From positions 1 to 64,000 of the forward strand of contig JBHGBM010000024.1 in the NCBI GenBank assembly GCA_041946965.1: DNA of 64,000 nt, written 5' to 3'. Both the position numbers and the translations under genes were made by a program. Under the pieces are notes generated by a model. It was not told the origin of the DNA, ran no database searches, and saw nothing but the letters and a program-made list of their open reading frames with translations. Positions 1 to 7,963 of this stretch are shown here, piece after piece; positions within the stretch are counted from its first letter, which is position 1; each line of letters opens with the position of its first letter. Source of the DNA: JBHGBM01 sp041946965 (GTDB lineage Bacteria > Acidobacteriota > Terriglobia > Bryobacterales > Bryobacteraceae).

Positions 1-468
1 CTGCGCAGCCGCGCCCAGGCGTTCGGGTTCGCCGACAAGATCGGCCAGATCCTGATTCCGACCGAAGAAGTGGTGGAGCTTCGCGGCGGCAAGAAGGTCA
101 CCAGCAAGCGCCTCGTCTATCCCGGCTACGTGCTGGTGGAGATGGAGATGAACGACGAACTCTGGCACGCGGTGAAGAACACCCCGCGGGTGACGGGGTT
201 CGTGGGCGGCGGAAACATGCCCGTTCCGCTTTCGGCCGACGAGGTGAACCAGATTCTGTACCGCCAGGCTTCCAGCGCCGAGCGGCCGCGTCCCAAGATG
301 ACGTTCGAGAAGAACGACACGGTCCGCATCATCGACGGGCCGTTCGCCAGCTTCACGGGCAAAGTGGACGAGGTCAACACCGAGCGCGGCACCCTGCGCG
401 TGATGGTAACCATTTTCGGCCGCGCCACGCCGGTCGAACTCGAGTTTCTACAGGTAGAGAAGAGCTAA
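1..468 (+). CDS. nusG: Transcription antitermination/termination factor NusG (5' truncated by window edge)
   Basis: NusG binds RNA polymerase and modulates pausing, Rho termination and transcription-translation coupling. The frame is open from the first base, so the N-terminus lies outside the window; 155 codons are visible. The end of the NGN domain is seen (KRLVYPGYVLVEM, TPRVTGFVG), then a linker and a C-terminal KOW domain (VRIIDGPFASFTGKVDEV, ending LEFLQVEKS). It stops 3 bases before rplK, the usual nusG-rplK order. Identification is firm; only the start is missing. Confidence 0.95.
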   Translation: MRSRAQAFGFADKIGQILIPTEEVVELRGGKKVTSKRLVYPGYVLVEMEMNDELWHAVKNTPRVTGFVGGGNMPVPLSADEVNQILYRQASSAERPRPKMTFEKNDTVRIIDGPFASFTGKVDEVNTERGTLRVMVTIFGRATPVELEFLQVEKS

Positions 469-471
469 CGT

Positions 472-900
472 ATGGCAAAGAAAGTTGTCGCGCAGGTGAA
501 GCTTCAGATTCCGGCGGGCAAGGCCACGCCCGCGCCCCCGGTCGGCACCGCGCTCGGTCCGCAGGGCGTTAATATCATGGACTTCTGCAAGGCCTTCAAT
601 GCGAAGACGTCCGCCAAGGATCAGGAAGGCTTGATTATTCCGGTCGTGATCACCATCTACTCCGACCGGTCGTTCACGTTCATCACCAAGACCCCGCCGG
701 TGCCCGTGCTGATCAAGCGCGCGGTGAACCTGGCGAAGGGTTCGCCCGAGCCGAACAAGAACAAGGTCGGCCGCATCACCATGAAGCAGGTGGAGGAGAT
801 CGCCAAGATCAAGATGCCCGATCTGAACTGCTTCGACGTGGAGGCGGCGATCAACTCGGTGAAGGGCACCGCCCGCAGCATGGGCGTGGACGTGGTCTAG
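472..900 (+). CDS. rplK: 50S ribosomal protein L11
   Basis: L11 (142 aa, normal family length) binds 23S rRNA in the GTPase-associated centre. It shows the proline-rich N-terminal strand (IPAGKATPAPPVGTALGPQG) and the C-terminal RNA-binding part (MKQVEEIAKIKMPDLN, VKGTARSMG). The ATG follows the nusG stop by 3 bases. Unusually, rplA (L1) does not follow: a hairpin at 900-919 and a convergent phosphatase gene come directly after, so the canonical rplKAJL-rpoBC run is interrupted here. Confidence 0.97.
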   Translation: MAKKVVAQVKLQIPAGKATPAPPVGTALGPQGVNIMDFCKAFNAKTSAKDQEGLIIPVVITIYSDRSFTFITKTPPVPVLIKRAVNLAKGSPEPNKNKVGRITMKQVEEIAKIKMPDLNCFDVEAAINSVKGTARSMGVDVV

Positions 901-919
901 GCAGGCGAAAGCGCCTGCC
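900..919. terminator. Hairpin between rplK and the convergent phosphatase gene
   Basis: GGCAGGCG and CGCCTGCC form a perfect 8-bp stem around an AAAG loop, starting on the last base of the rplK stop codon. No T-tract follows on either strand. Its place between convergent stops suggests a bidirectional transcription end or mRNA 3' stabiliser; a classic intrinsic terminator is not demonstrated. Confidence 0.5.
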
Positions 920-932
920 CCGCCGGATCAGG

Positions 933-2018
933 TTACCGGACACCGCGATTGATTTTTTCCACTTCATCCTGATAACGGAGCAGGTCGGTGCCCATATTCC
1001 GCGGCAGGAGTATCTTCGCACCGCGGTGGATGGCGAATCGCCGGCCCGATTCCACCAGCAGGCAGGCGGGCCGGGAACCGTAAGACCGGGAAATTCCCGT
1101 ATCGAGCAATAGCACCCTGCCATCGAAACGCGGGGTGACATAGCCCTTCGTGACGGTGTGGCCGACGATCATGCAGGACGCCTCGAGCCGCTCCAGCACG
1201 CCGTTCAGGTGCGTCTCGAGCTTCCGCTCGTCGTCCTGGGCGAGACCGCGCCACCAGAAAGGGCCCTCCGGATCCATCACCATGCCGCCTTCCAGTTTGG
1301 CGCGGTCCAGCAGCTCCTCCCGCACCTTGCGGTTCAATTCCTGAAGTTTCAGCTTCGCGTATTTCGGGCTGATGCCGCCGTGCAGAAAAACCATGTCGTT
1401 GATCTTGACGGCGGTCCGGTTATTCACAATCCACTTTCCGTAATGGCCGTCCGGGGCCATGGCGATCATGCGCTCGAAGAACCCCAGGGGGTGGGAGCTG
1501 AGCCATTTGCGGCGGTATTCCTCGTCGAGGCGCCCGGCGCCGGGCGCCGCACCCTGCTGGGCCTGCCTGGCATGCTGCTCGTAGTACATGTCGCGCACGC
1601 GTTCCGATTTCCCGGTGCGGTAAGAGGCGTATTCCCCGGCGCTCACATAACGGAAATCCCCGTAAAGGTTCATGGCCTCGTGATTTCCGATGAGCGCGTG
1701 AATCCGTCCGCCGGCCTGTCTGGCCTGCTTTTCGAGCGCCATGAGCAGATCGAGGCAGTGGCGCGTATCGGCGCCGCGATCGACCACGTCGCCCGTCTGC
1801 ACCAGGTGGGATTTGCCGCCGGTCCACTTGCCGGAGCCGTCGATCAGCGCGGCGGCGCGCAGCAGTTCCGCGAAGGCTTCGTAATCGCCGTGGATGTCTC
1901 CGATGGCGACGACGCGATCCACCCCGGCGAAGCTGTCCTGGCCCGCCGCGGCGCCGGCCAGCACGACCGCCGTAATGGCCAGCCACGCCAGCCGCGTCAG
2001 CAGGGAATGGTTACGCAC
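933..2018 (-). CDS. Secreted PPP-family (Shelphs-like) metallophosphatase
   Basis: Predicted calcineurin-like phosphoesterase of 361 aa. All dimetal motifs of the PPP family are present in order: GDIHGDYE, GDVVDRG, GNHEAMN, HGG and GHT. The chosen GTG start (2016-2018) gives a hydrophobic N-terminus (LLTRLAWLAITAVVLAGAAAG) resembling a signal peptide, so the enzyme probably acts in the periplasm; the frame upstream of it overlaps the kinase gene and looks non-coding. It overlaps the 3' end of the upstream histidine kinase by 22 bases, indicating co-transcription and perhaps translational coupling. Substrate is unknown; bacterial relatives dephosphorylate tyrosine/serine phosphoproteins or small phosphoesters. 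Confidence 0.85.
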   Translation of the reverse strand: MRNHSLLTRLAWLAITAVVLAGAAAGQDSFAGVDRVVAIGDIHGDYEAFAELLRAAALIDGSGKWTGGKSHLVQTGDVVDRGADTRHCLDLLMALEKQARQAGGRIHALIGNHEAMNLYGDFRYVSAGEYASYRTGKSERVRDMYYEQHARQAQQGAAPGAGRLDEEYRRKWLSSHPLGFFERMIAMAPDGHYGKWIVNNRTAVKINDMVFLHGGISPKYAKLKLQELNRKVREELLDRAKLEGGMVMDPEGPFWWRGLAQDDERKLETHLNGVLERLEASCMIVGHTVTKGYVTPRFDGRVLLLDTGISRSYGSRPACLLVESGRRFAIHRGAKILLPRNMGTDLLRYQDEVEKINRGVR

Positions 2019-3367
2019 ACCGTGGTCCCCTTTCCTTCCGCGCTCTCTATCTGGATGTCGCCGCCGTGCTCGAAGATGATCTGGCGCACGTTGAACAGGC
2101 TCCAGTTGCCCGAGGATACCCGGTCGTCGGAGACGCGAAAACCCGGATCGAAGATGTTTTCCACCTCGCCGGCCGCCATGCCGCGGCCGTTGTCGCGTAT
2201 GGTGACCTGCACGGTGGAGTCTTCCAGGCGCGTGGAGACTTCGATGCGCCCGTTGCCGTTGACGGCGTTGATGGCATTGCTCAGCAGGCTGGAAAATACG
2301 AAGGTGAGCAGTTGCGGCCGGCACGTAAGGGTCGGGAGCGGCCTGAGGTCGAAGCGGAGGTCGATCCGGCCGCGCATTTGCGGTTCGAACAACAGCGCCA
2401 CGTCGCTGAGCAGGTCGTTCAGGTTGGCCTGCTTCACCTCGGCCTCTTCCAGACTGATGAAGCGCTGAAGCCGGCATACCACCGATTGGATGCGCTCGGC
2501 CGAGGTTTGGATGGATTTTCTGAGTTCGGCCTGCATTTCCACCAGCCGCTGCTGCTGTTCCGGCTGGGCGGTGGCCTGCCGGGCAGCCAGCACCAGCAGC
2601 GTGTCCACCGAGCTCTTCAGGGCGCCCAAGGGCGTATTGATCTCATGGGTCAGAGCGGCCGCGAGTTTGCCGATGGAGGCCGCGTTTTCCGCCAATTGCG
2701 CCCGCAGTTGCGCCCCGGTCAGCGCTTCGGTGATGCGCAGGGCCTCCTCGTGGGTACGGCAATCCAGGCGGCGCTGCCCGTAGAGCACCGCGGTCACGCC
2801 CGCGCTCAGCAGCGTGAGCATCACGATAAAGAAGTCATGGGAGTGGCCCAATACTTCAGGTTCCACCATCCCGGCCTTGACGGCCATAACCGATGCGGCA
2901 TAAGCCGCCTCGACGCCGAATCCGAGCAGCAGGGTCTGCACGGGGCGGGCCGGGACCGACGCCACCACCGTCAACATCACAAGCGTGACTCCGGCGGGAA
3001 TGTAGTCGTCGGCGCCGTAGAATGCCCTGGCCAGCAGGAGGGAGGCCCAGATCAGAAGCGCCGCAGCCAGCCATGCCGAAAACAGGGCCGCCGCGCGGGC
3101 TCTCGCCGCCACCCAACGGATCCGCGCGGCCAGGCTGGTCAGCAGGCCGGTGCCTGCCAGCGCCGCCGTCAGGTCCAGGCTGTCCCTAAATACAGCCGGG
3201 TCGGAATGGACCAGCCAGTGGGCCAGCAGGATCAGGATAGGGACGGCGATTTCAACCGCGCCCAGTACCTTCAGTCCCGAGAGGCTTGCCTTGGCTACTT
3301 CGGTCCGGAACCGCGGGTCCCGTTCGGGCGGAGGCAGCAGGCACTGCCTGACGCGGCTGAAATCCAT
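1997..3367 (-). CDS. Membrane-bound sensor histidine kinase with degenerate G2 box
   Basis: 456 aa. About six hydrophobic segments fill residues 30-205, with no obvious periplasmic sensor domain. A HisKA-type dimerisation region follows, with phospho-acceptor histidine in LTHEINTPLG, then a HATPase_c domain with N box (SNAINAV) and G1 box (DNGRGM). The usual GxGLGL G2 motif is replaced by SGNWSL before the conserved EHGG, so ATP-lid function may differ. ATG 3367 is preferred over GTG 3376 because a TATAGT box at 3375-3380 (minus) lies 7 bases upstream of it. The phosphatase gene is downstream in the same unit; no response regulator is adjacent on this strand. Confidence 0.88.
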   Translation of the reverse strand: MDFSRVRQCLLPPPERDPRFRTEVAKASLSGLKVLGAVEIAVPILILLAHWLVHSDPAVFRDSLDLTAALAGTGLLTSLAARIRWVAARARAAALFSAWLAAALLIWASLLLARAFYGADDYIPAGVTLVMLTVVASVPARPVQTLLLGFGVEAAYAASVMAVKAGMVEPEVLGHSHDFFIVMLTLLSAGVTAVLYGQRRLDCRTHEEALRITEALTGAQLRAQLAENAASIGKLAAALTHEINTPLGALKSSVDTLLVLAARQATAQPEQQQRLVEMQAELRKSIQTSAERIQSVVCRLQRFISLEEAEVKQANLNDLLSDVALLFEPQMRGRIDLRFDLRPLPTLTCRPQLLTFVFSSLLSNAINAVNGNGRIEVSTRLEDSTVQVTIRDNGRGMAAGEVENIFDPGFRVSDDRVSSGNWSLFNVRQIIFEHGGDIQIESAEGKGTTVCVTIPC

Positions 3368-3374
3368 AGAAAAC

Positions 3375-3380
3375 ACTATA
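3375..3380 (-). promoter_or_regulatory. -10-like box TATAGT upstream of the histidine kinase
   Basis: TATAGT on the minus strand ends 7 bases before ATG 3367. That spacing puts the expected transcription start at or near the ATG, implying a leaderless message. No good -35 was identified. Confidence 0.4.
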
Positions 3381-3444
3381 CACGCCGACGCGAAACGCCG
3401 TAGCCGGGGAAAAGGCGTCTCTTTTTCATTCTGCGTGTGCTAAC

Positions 3445-3459
3445 CTTACGTGACGTAAG
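3445..3459. promoter_or_regulatory. Palindrome CTTACG-TGA-CGTAAG before the transporter gene
   Basis: A perfect 6+6 inverted repeat with 3-base centre sits 12 bases before ATG 3472, between the divergent kinase and transporter genes. Its position over the 5' end of the transporter message suits a repressor operator. The regulator is not known. Confidence 0.4.
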
Positions 3460-3471
3460 TTTTGGCTGGAC

Positions 3472-6225
3472 ATGCGCACCTTGCGGCAGTACTGGCGAAA
3501 CCTCTTCGATATACGGCCTGGCGAACGGTTGAGGACCACCTTCATGTTCCTCTACCTGCTGTTCGTGCTGTTCGCCTACTACATCCTGAAACCCGTGGCC
3601 CAAGCCATGTTCCTGGAGAAGTACGACCCCGACGATCTGCCGTTTCTGATCATCCTGATCGCCGTCGGGGCCGGCATTTTCGCCTACCTGTACGGGCGGG
3701 TCGCGGTCAAGGTCTCGCTCACCTACGCGGTGAACTGGACCATGGCGGTGGCCACCACGTGTCTGGTGGCCATCTGGTGGGTGCTCGGGTTCAAGCTGGC
3801 CTGGATGCTGTACGTCTTCAATATTTTCGTGGGCGTGTTCAGCATCACCCTGGTTACGCAGGGGTGGGTGGTCGCGGGCAATGTGTTCAACGCGCGGGAG
3901 GCCAAGCGCGTCTACCCCCTGCTGGCGCTGGCGCTGGTGATCGGCGCGGTGATGGGCGGCGAATCCACCCGCCGCCTGGTGAAGGTGGTGTCCCACCCGC
4001 AGGACCTGGTGCTTGGCGCGGCCATCATGGTGGTGCTGGCGTACGCCGCGTTCCTGCTGGCCAAGGCCCAGAAAGGCGTGGACCTCAGCCGTGCGCGCGC
4101 CGTGGAAAGCGAGGAGACCAGTTTTTCCGTCAAGGAACTTACCCGCGATATCGCCCGCACCCGGCACCTGCAAATTATCATCGCCGTGATGGCCATGATC
4201 TTCATGGTCGACGTGCTGGTGAACTACCAGTTCCAGGCCATGGCGAAGATCACGTTCACCCACAACGGCGTCACCAACGTGAAAGCCCTGGCGGCTTTTT
4301 TCGGCAGTTTCTACGGCGTCTGGGTGGCGGTGACGGAGTTCGTGGTGCAGTTGCTGATCACCTCCGCGGTGGTCAGCCGGCTGGGGGTGGGCGGCAGCCT
4401 CCAGATCATGCCGGTTTCGATCCTGCTGGCCTCGGTGGCCACGGCCATTGCGCCGGTGATCTGGTCCACTTCGGCGGTTCGCCTGACGGAATCGGTGGCG
4501 CGCTACACGCTGAACAAGACCGGCCTCGAGCTGCTGTACATGCCGCTTTCACGCGATCTGCGGAACCGCATCAAGGCGTTCATCGACATCTTTTTCGACC
4601 GCCTCTCCCGCGCCGCAGGCGGCATTCTGCTGATCATTCTCACGCGCGTGCTGGATTTCGATGTGCGCCGCATCGCGTTTGTGGTCATCGGGCTGACTAT
4701 CCCGTGGGTGTGGATCGCATACCTGGCCCGGCGCGAATACATCGCCACCATTCGCAAGCGGCTGGTGGCGCGGCGGCTCGACCTGGAGAACCCGCGCATC
4801 TCCGTGCAGGACCGCGAGACCGTGCGCATGCTGGAGGAAACGGCGCTCACCGGCGGACCGCGGCAGGCGCTTTACGCTCTGACGGTGTTGGCCGAGGCGC
4901 CGGGCTACGACCCCGAACCGCTGATGTTGAAGCTGGCGCCGAACCCCGACCGCGCGTTGCGCGCCAAGCTGTATGAGACGGCCCGGGCGGTCTCTTCCTC
5001 CGCGCTGCTGGGCGCCGCCGTGGAGGATGCGCGCTCAGCGGCGGTCTCCCCGCGCGCCGCGGCCGCTTACGCCGTTTCCATGTCGCCGCAGGCCCGCGAG
5101 CTCGCCGGGGAGTTCCTGAACGAAGGCAGCATCCCCGCCGCGATGGGAACGCTGGACGCACTGGCCGCCCGTCCGGAGCTTGCCCTGGAACTGATCCAGA
5201 ATGACTGGATCGCGCGCCATGCCGGGGATCCCTCGCCGGAGCGGCGCGCCCTGGCGGCGCACGCGCTCGGCGTGCGGGGCGATCAGGGCACCGAGGCGCT
5301 CTACCGGCTGCTCAACGATCCGGATGCCCCGGTGGTGGAGGCGGCCTGCGACGCGGCGGGATCGCTGCGCAACCGGGCTTACGTCCACGCGCTCATCGAA
5401 CGGCTTTCCAACGCGCGCGTGCGCGCCTCCGTGATTCAGGCGCTGGCGCGCTACGGCCCCCAGATCTGCGGCTCACTCGGCGATCTGCTGGAAGACCGCA
5501 ACATCCCGCCGAACGTGCGGCGCCAGGTCCCGCGCGTGCTGGGTCTTATCCCCGACCCGCGGAGCGTGGATGTGCTGCTGCGTGCCGCCGGGCATCCGGA
5601 CCTGGGCATCCGCGGCGCGGTGCTGAAGGCGCTGAACCGGCTGCGGGAGAGCGCCCCGGAGTTGAAATTCGACGACGCGTGTGTGGCCGGGCACGTCTGC
5701 CGCGAAGCCCGCGCCTACTTCGAGCTCAGCGCCGCGTTAGCGCCGGTGCGCCGCAGCCTGAATGGCGCGCGCGCGCCGGCGCTGCTCGTGCGCACCATCG
5801 AGGAACGCCTGGCGCAGACGTTGGAACGCGTCTTCCGCCTGCTCGGGCTGCGCTATCCCCCCAAGGAAATCTACTCGACGTACCTGGCGGTTTCCCGCCG
5901 GCGCGCGGAGGAAACCGCCGCCGCGGTCGAGTATCTGGATACCCTCCTGGATCGTTCGTTGCGGCGCGTGCTGTTGCCGCTTCTGGATGCGCCGGAACTG
6001 GTGCCCCAGAGGGGCCGTGAGCTGTTCGGCGTGGAGTTTCGCGATTCAGAAGCCGCCCTGCGGGAGCTCGTGCGCGCCGGCGACCCGTGGCTGGCCGCCT
6101 GCGCCATGGCTGCCGCGGGAGAATTGAGGATGCGGTCGCTGGCTCCGGATATTGCAGCGGCCCCCGCGCGCTCCGAGCCCGAGGTGGACGAAGTCGCCCG
6201 GCATGTGGGCGCCGTACTGGTGTGA
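3472..6225 (+). CDS. ADP/ATP translocase-family (NTT) transporter fused to HEAT repeats
   Basis: 917 aa. Residues 1 to about 440 hold roughly 11-12 membrane segments and resemble the NTP/NDP exchange (Npt/Tlc) family within the major facilitator superfamily (early motif FAYYILKPVAQAMF, later LNKTGLELLYMPLSRDLRNR). The remaining half is soluble and alanine/leucine-rich, with repeated helix pairs typical of HEAT repeats (for example ALYRLLNDPDAPVVEAACDAAGSLRN). NTT proteins of intracellular bacteria swap nucleotides with the host; free-living relatives with HEAT tails exist and their substrates are mostly unknown. A weak ribosome site precedes the ATG. It is followed 2 bases later by a cyclic-nucleotide-binding-fold gene, then a kinase and a receiver, so a sensory role is plausible. 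Confidence 0.85.
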   Translation: MRTLRQYWRNLFDIRPGERLRTTFMFLYLLFVLFAYYILKPVAQAMFLEKYDPDDLPFLIILIAVGAGIFAYLYGRVAVKVSLTYAVNWTMAVATTCLVAIWWVLGFKLAWMLYVFNIFVGVFSITLVTQGWVVAGNVFNAREAKRVYPLLALALVIGAVMGGESTRRLVKVVSHPQDLVLGAAIMVVLAYAAFLLAKAQKGVDLSRARAVESEETSFSVKELTRDIARTRHLQIIIAVMAMIFMVDVLVNYQFQAMAKITFTHNGVTNVKALAAFFGSFYGVWVAVTEFVVQLLITSAVVSRLGVGGSLQIMPVSILLASVATAIAPVIWSTSAVRLTESVARYTLNKTGLELLYMPLSRDLRNRIKAFIDIFFDRLSRAAGGILLIILTRVLDFDVRRIAFVVIGLTIPWVWIAYLARREYIATIRKRLVARRLDLENPRISVQDRETVRMLEETALTGGPRQALYALTVLAEAPGYDPEPLMLKLAPNPDRALRAKLYETARAVSSSALLGAAVEDARSAAVSPRAAAAYAVSMSPQARELAGEFLNEGSIPAAMGTLDALAARPELALELIQNDWIARHAGDPSPERRALAAHALGVRGDQGTEALYRLLNDPDAPVVEAACDAAGSLRNRAYVHALIERLSNARVRASVIQALARYGPQICGSLGDLLEDRNIPPNVRRQVPRVLGLIPDPRSVDVLLRAAGHPDLGIRGAVLKALNRLRESAPELKFDDACVAGHVCREARAYFELSAALAPVRRSLNGARAPALLVRTIEERLAQTLERVFRLLGLRYPPKEIYSTYLAVSRRRAEETAAAVEYLDTLLDRSLRRVLLPLLDAPELVPQRGRELFGVEFRDSEAALRELVRAGDPWLAACAMAAAGELRMRSLAPDIAAAPARSEPEVDEVARHVGAVLV

Positions 6226-6227
6226 CT

Positions 6228-6650
6228 ATGGCGGAGCTGAACCTTGTCGAAAAAGTGATTGCGCTCGAAGCGGTCGAGTTGTTGAAGAATTTGTCCCCGG
6301 AGCAGCTTGCGCGCATCGCCGGCATCGCCCGGGAGGTGAAGTTTCCGCCCGGAAAGCAGGTGCTCGATCCGCGCGGGGCCGCCGACGCCCTCTACGTGAT
6401 CGTGGACGGCGCGGTGGAATTGACCCGCAACGGAGAGTCGCTGCACGTAGCGAGGCAGAACGAGGTGCTGGGCGCCTGGGCGCTGTTCGACCAGGATCCC
6501 ATGTCCGTGGCCGCCTGCACCGTGGAGGACACTCGTCTGCTGCGCATCGGCCGCGACGATTTTTACGAGCTGCTTTCGGACAACGCCGAGATTACGGCAT
6601 CGATTTTTGCCACGCTGGTGAAACGGTTCCGCAAGCTGGTAGAGCAATGA
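6228..6650 (+). CDS. Cyclic-nucleotide-binding-fold protein lacking the canonical cNMP cassette
   Basis: 140 aa, one CNB/CRP-type beta-roll (FPPGKQVLDPRGAADALYVI, VDGAVELTRNG) with a C-terminal helix, and no DNA-binding domain. The phosphate-binding cassette that normally reads GE-(L/I)-A-L...R-(S/T)-A is here LGAWALFDQDPMSVAA: the Glu and Arg that hold the cyclic phosphate and ribose are missing, so it may bind another ligand or act as a protein adaptor. It starts 2 bases after the transporter stop, and its stop overlaps the next kinase start (ATGA). In other bacteria this domain is often fused to NTT-HEAT proteins; here it is separate. Confidence 0.85.
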   Translation: MAELNLVEKVIALEAVELLKNLSPEQLARIAGIAREVKFPPGKQVLDPRGAADALYVIVDGAVELTRNGESLHVARQNEVLGAWALFDQDPMSVAACTVEDTRLLRIGRDDFYELLSDNAEITASIFATLVKRFRKLVEQ

Positions 6651-7456
6651 GCCCGGAGATGCCCAAGGCGGACGAGGAAAGCGCCGCCCTGCGCGAGCAG
6701 AACGAAATGCTGCTTCAGCAGCTTGCCGAGGAACACCAGATGGCCTCCATCGGGCGCCTGCTCGCCGGGATCGTCCACGAGATCAACACACCGATCGGGT
6801 CCATATTCTCCAATAACGAGGTTCTCCGGCGTTCCGTGGACAAGCTGCGGGAGCTGCTCGCCGATCCGCGACCGGATAACCTGGCCAAAGCCGGGCGCAT
6901 CCTGGACACGGCCGCCAGCCTGGCCGCGGTGGATAAGATCGCCTGCGAGCGCATCGCCTCGGTGATTCGTGGGCTCAAGACGTTTTCGCGCGCGGATCCG
7001 GGCGACGAGCTGCGCAAGGCCGACATCAATGAGAACCTGCGCAACACGTTGAAGCTGGCGCAGGCCGAGTACCGCCGCCGCGTAACCATCGCCACGGACT
7101 TCGGCGAGGTGCCGGAGGTGGAGTGCTATCCGCACCTGCTCAACCAGGTGTTCCTCAACCTGCTGGTGAACGCGGGCCACGCCATCGAGGGCGAAGGCGT
7201 CGTCACCGTGCGCACGCGCGCCGGGGACGGCGCCGTCCATATCTGGATTTCCGATACCGGTTCCGGCATGACGCCGGAAGTGAAGGCGAAAATTTTCGAG
7301 ACAGGCTTCACCACCAAGCCCGTCGGAGTGGGGACGGGCCTAGGCCTGGCTCTCTCCCGGCGGATCGTGGAGAAGCATGGCGGCACCATCGAGTTCGAGA
7401 GCGAGCCCGGCGTGGGGACCACGTTTCACGTGTCGATTCCCCTCCGGCAGCAATGA
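6647..7456 (+). CDS. Soluble sensor histidine kinase
   Basis: 269 aa, no membrane segment. A short N-terminal coiled coil (residues 10-30, ALREQNEMLLQQLAEEHQ) leads into a HisKA-type region with acceptor histidine in GIVHEINTPIGSIF, then a HATPase_c domain with N box (NLLVNAGHAI), G1 (DTGSGM), F box and intact G2 (GTGLGLALSRRIVEKHGG). It starts on an ATGA overlap with the CNB-fold gene and ends 18 bases before the response regulator. Its input probably comes from the neighbouring CNB and HEAT proteins. The HEINTP histidine box is shared with the divergent membrane kinase at 1997-3367. Confidence 0.92.
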   Translation: MSPEMPKADEESAALREQNEMLLQQLAEEHQMASIGRLLAGIVHEINTPIGSIFSNNEVLRRSVDKLRELLADPRPDNLAKAGRILDTAASLAAVDKIACERIASVIRGLKTFSRADPGDELRKADINENLRNTLKLAQAEYRRRVTIATDFGEVPEVECYPHLLNQVFLNLLVNAGHAIEGEGVVTVRTRAGDGAVHIWISDTGSGMTPEVKAKIFETGFTTKPVGVGTGLGLALSRRIVEKHGGTIEFESEPGVGTTFHVSIPLRQQ

Positions 7457-7474
7457 TTCGGAGAGTTCGCACCT

Positions 7475-7954
7475 GTGGAGACGAATACGCGACCTACAGT
7501 AGTCATCGTGGACGATGAGGAGATGGTCCTCACCAGCATCAAAGCCTACCTGCAATTGGAGAGCGATTACGATGTGCACGGGTTCACGGACCCTGAGGAG
7601 GCCCTGCGGTTCCTTCAGGGCAAGCCGGTGGACGTGGTCGTCTCCGACTACCTCATGCCGAAGCTCAACGGCATCCAACTGCTCGGCAGGTCGAAAGAGA
7701 TGCAGCCGGAAGCCACCCGCGTGCTGCTCACCGGGCACGCTGACAAGCAAAGCGCCATTACCGCCATCAACCAGGTCGGCTTGTACCAATACTTGGAGAA
7801 GCCCTGGGACAACGCCCAGCTTCTGCTGGTGATTCAGGCGGCCATCGAACGCGCCCGCCTGCTGCGCGACCTGCGCGAGAAGATCACCGAGCTCGACGCA
7901 GCGCACTCCAGTCTGAAGGACGTGCAGCGGCGGTTGTTGCAGGCGTTTTTGTGA
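7475..7954 (+). CDS. Receiver-only response regulator with helical tail
   Basis: 159 aa. A complete receiver domain: acidic pair IVDDEE, phospho-acceptor Asp58 in VSDYLMP, Thr86 in LLTGHAD and Lys109 in YLEKPW. The remaining 45 residues form a charged helix (RDLREKITELDAAHSSLKDVQRRLLQ), probably a coiled coil, with no DNA-binding or enzymatic output. GTG start at 7475, preceded by GGAGAG at 7460-7465. It is the likely partner of the kinase at 6647-7456, and output is presumably by protein contact. Confidence 0.9.
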   Translation: METNTRPTVVIVDDEEMVLTSIKAYLQLESDYDVHGFTDPEEALRFLQGKPVDVVVSDYLMPKLNGIQLLGRSKEMQPEATRVLLTGHADKQSAITAINQVGLYQYLEKPWDNAQLLLVIQAAIERARLLRDLREKITELDAAHSSLKDVQRRLLQAFL

Positions 7955-7963
7955 ACGGTTTGA

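Noticed and set aside
933..2477. Longer version of the phosphatase extending into the kinase gene
   Set aside because: The extra 153 codons are antisense-like, arginine-rich and lie within the same-strand kinase frame; the GTG at 2018 begins a signal peptide.
3367..3471. CRISPR or phage-like repeat suspected at the palindrome
   Set aside because: Only a single palindrome is present; there are no spaced direct repeats here or elsewhere in the window.
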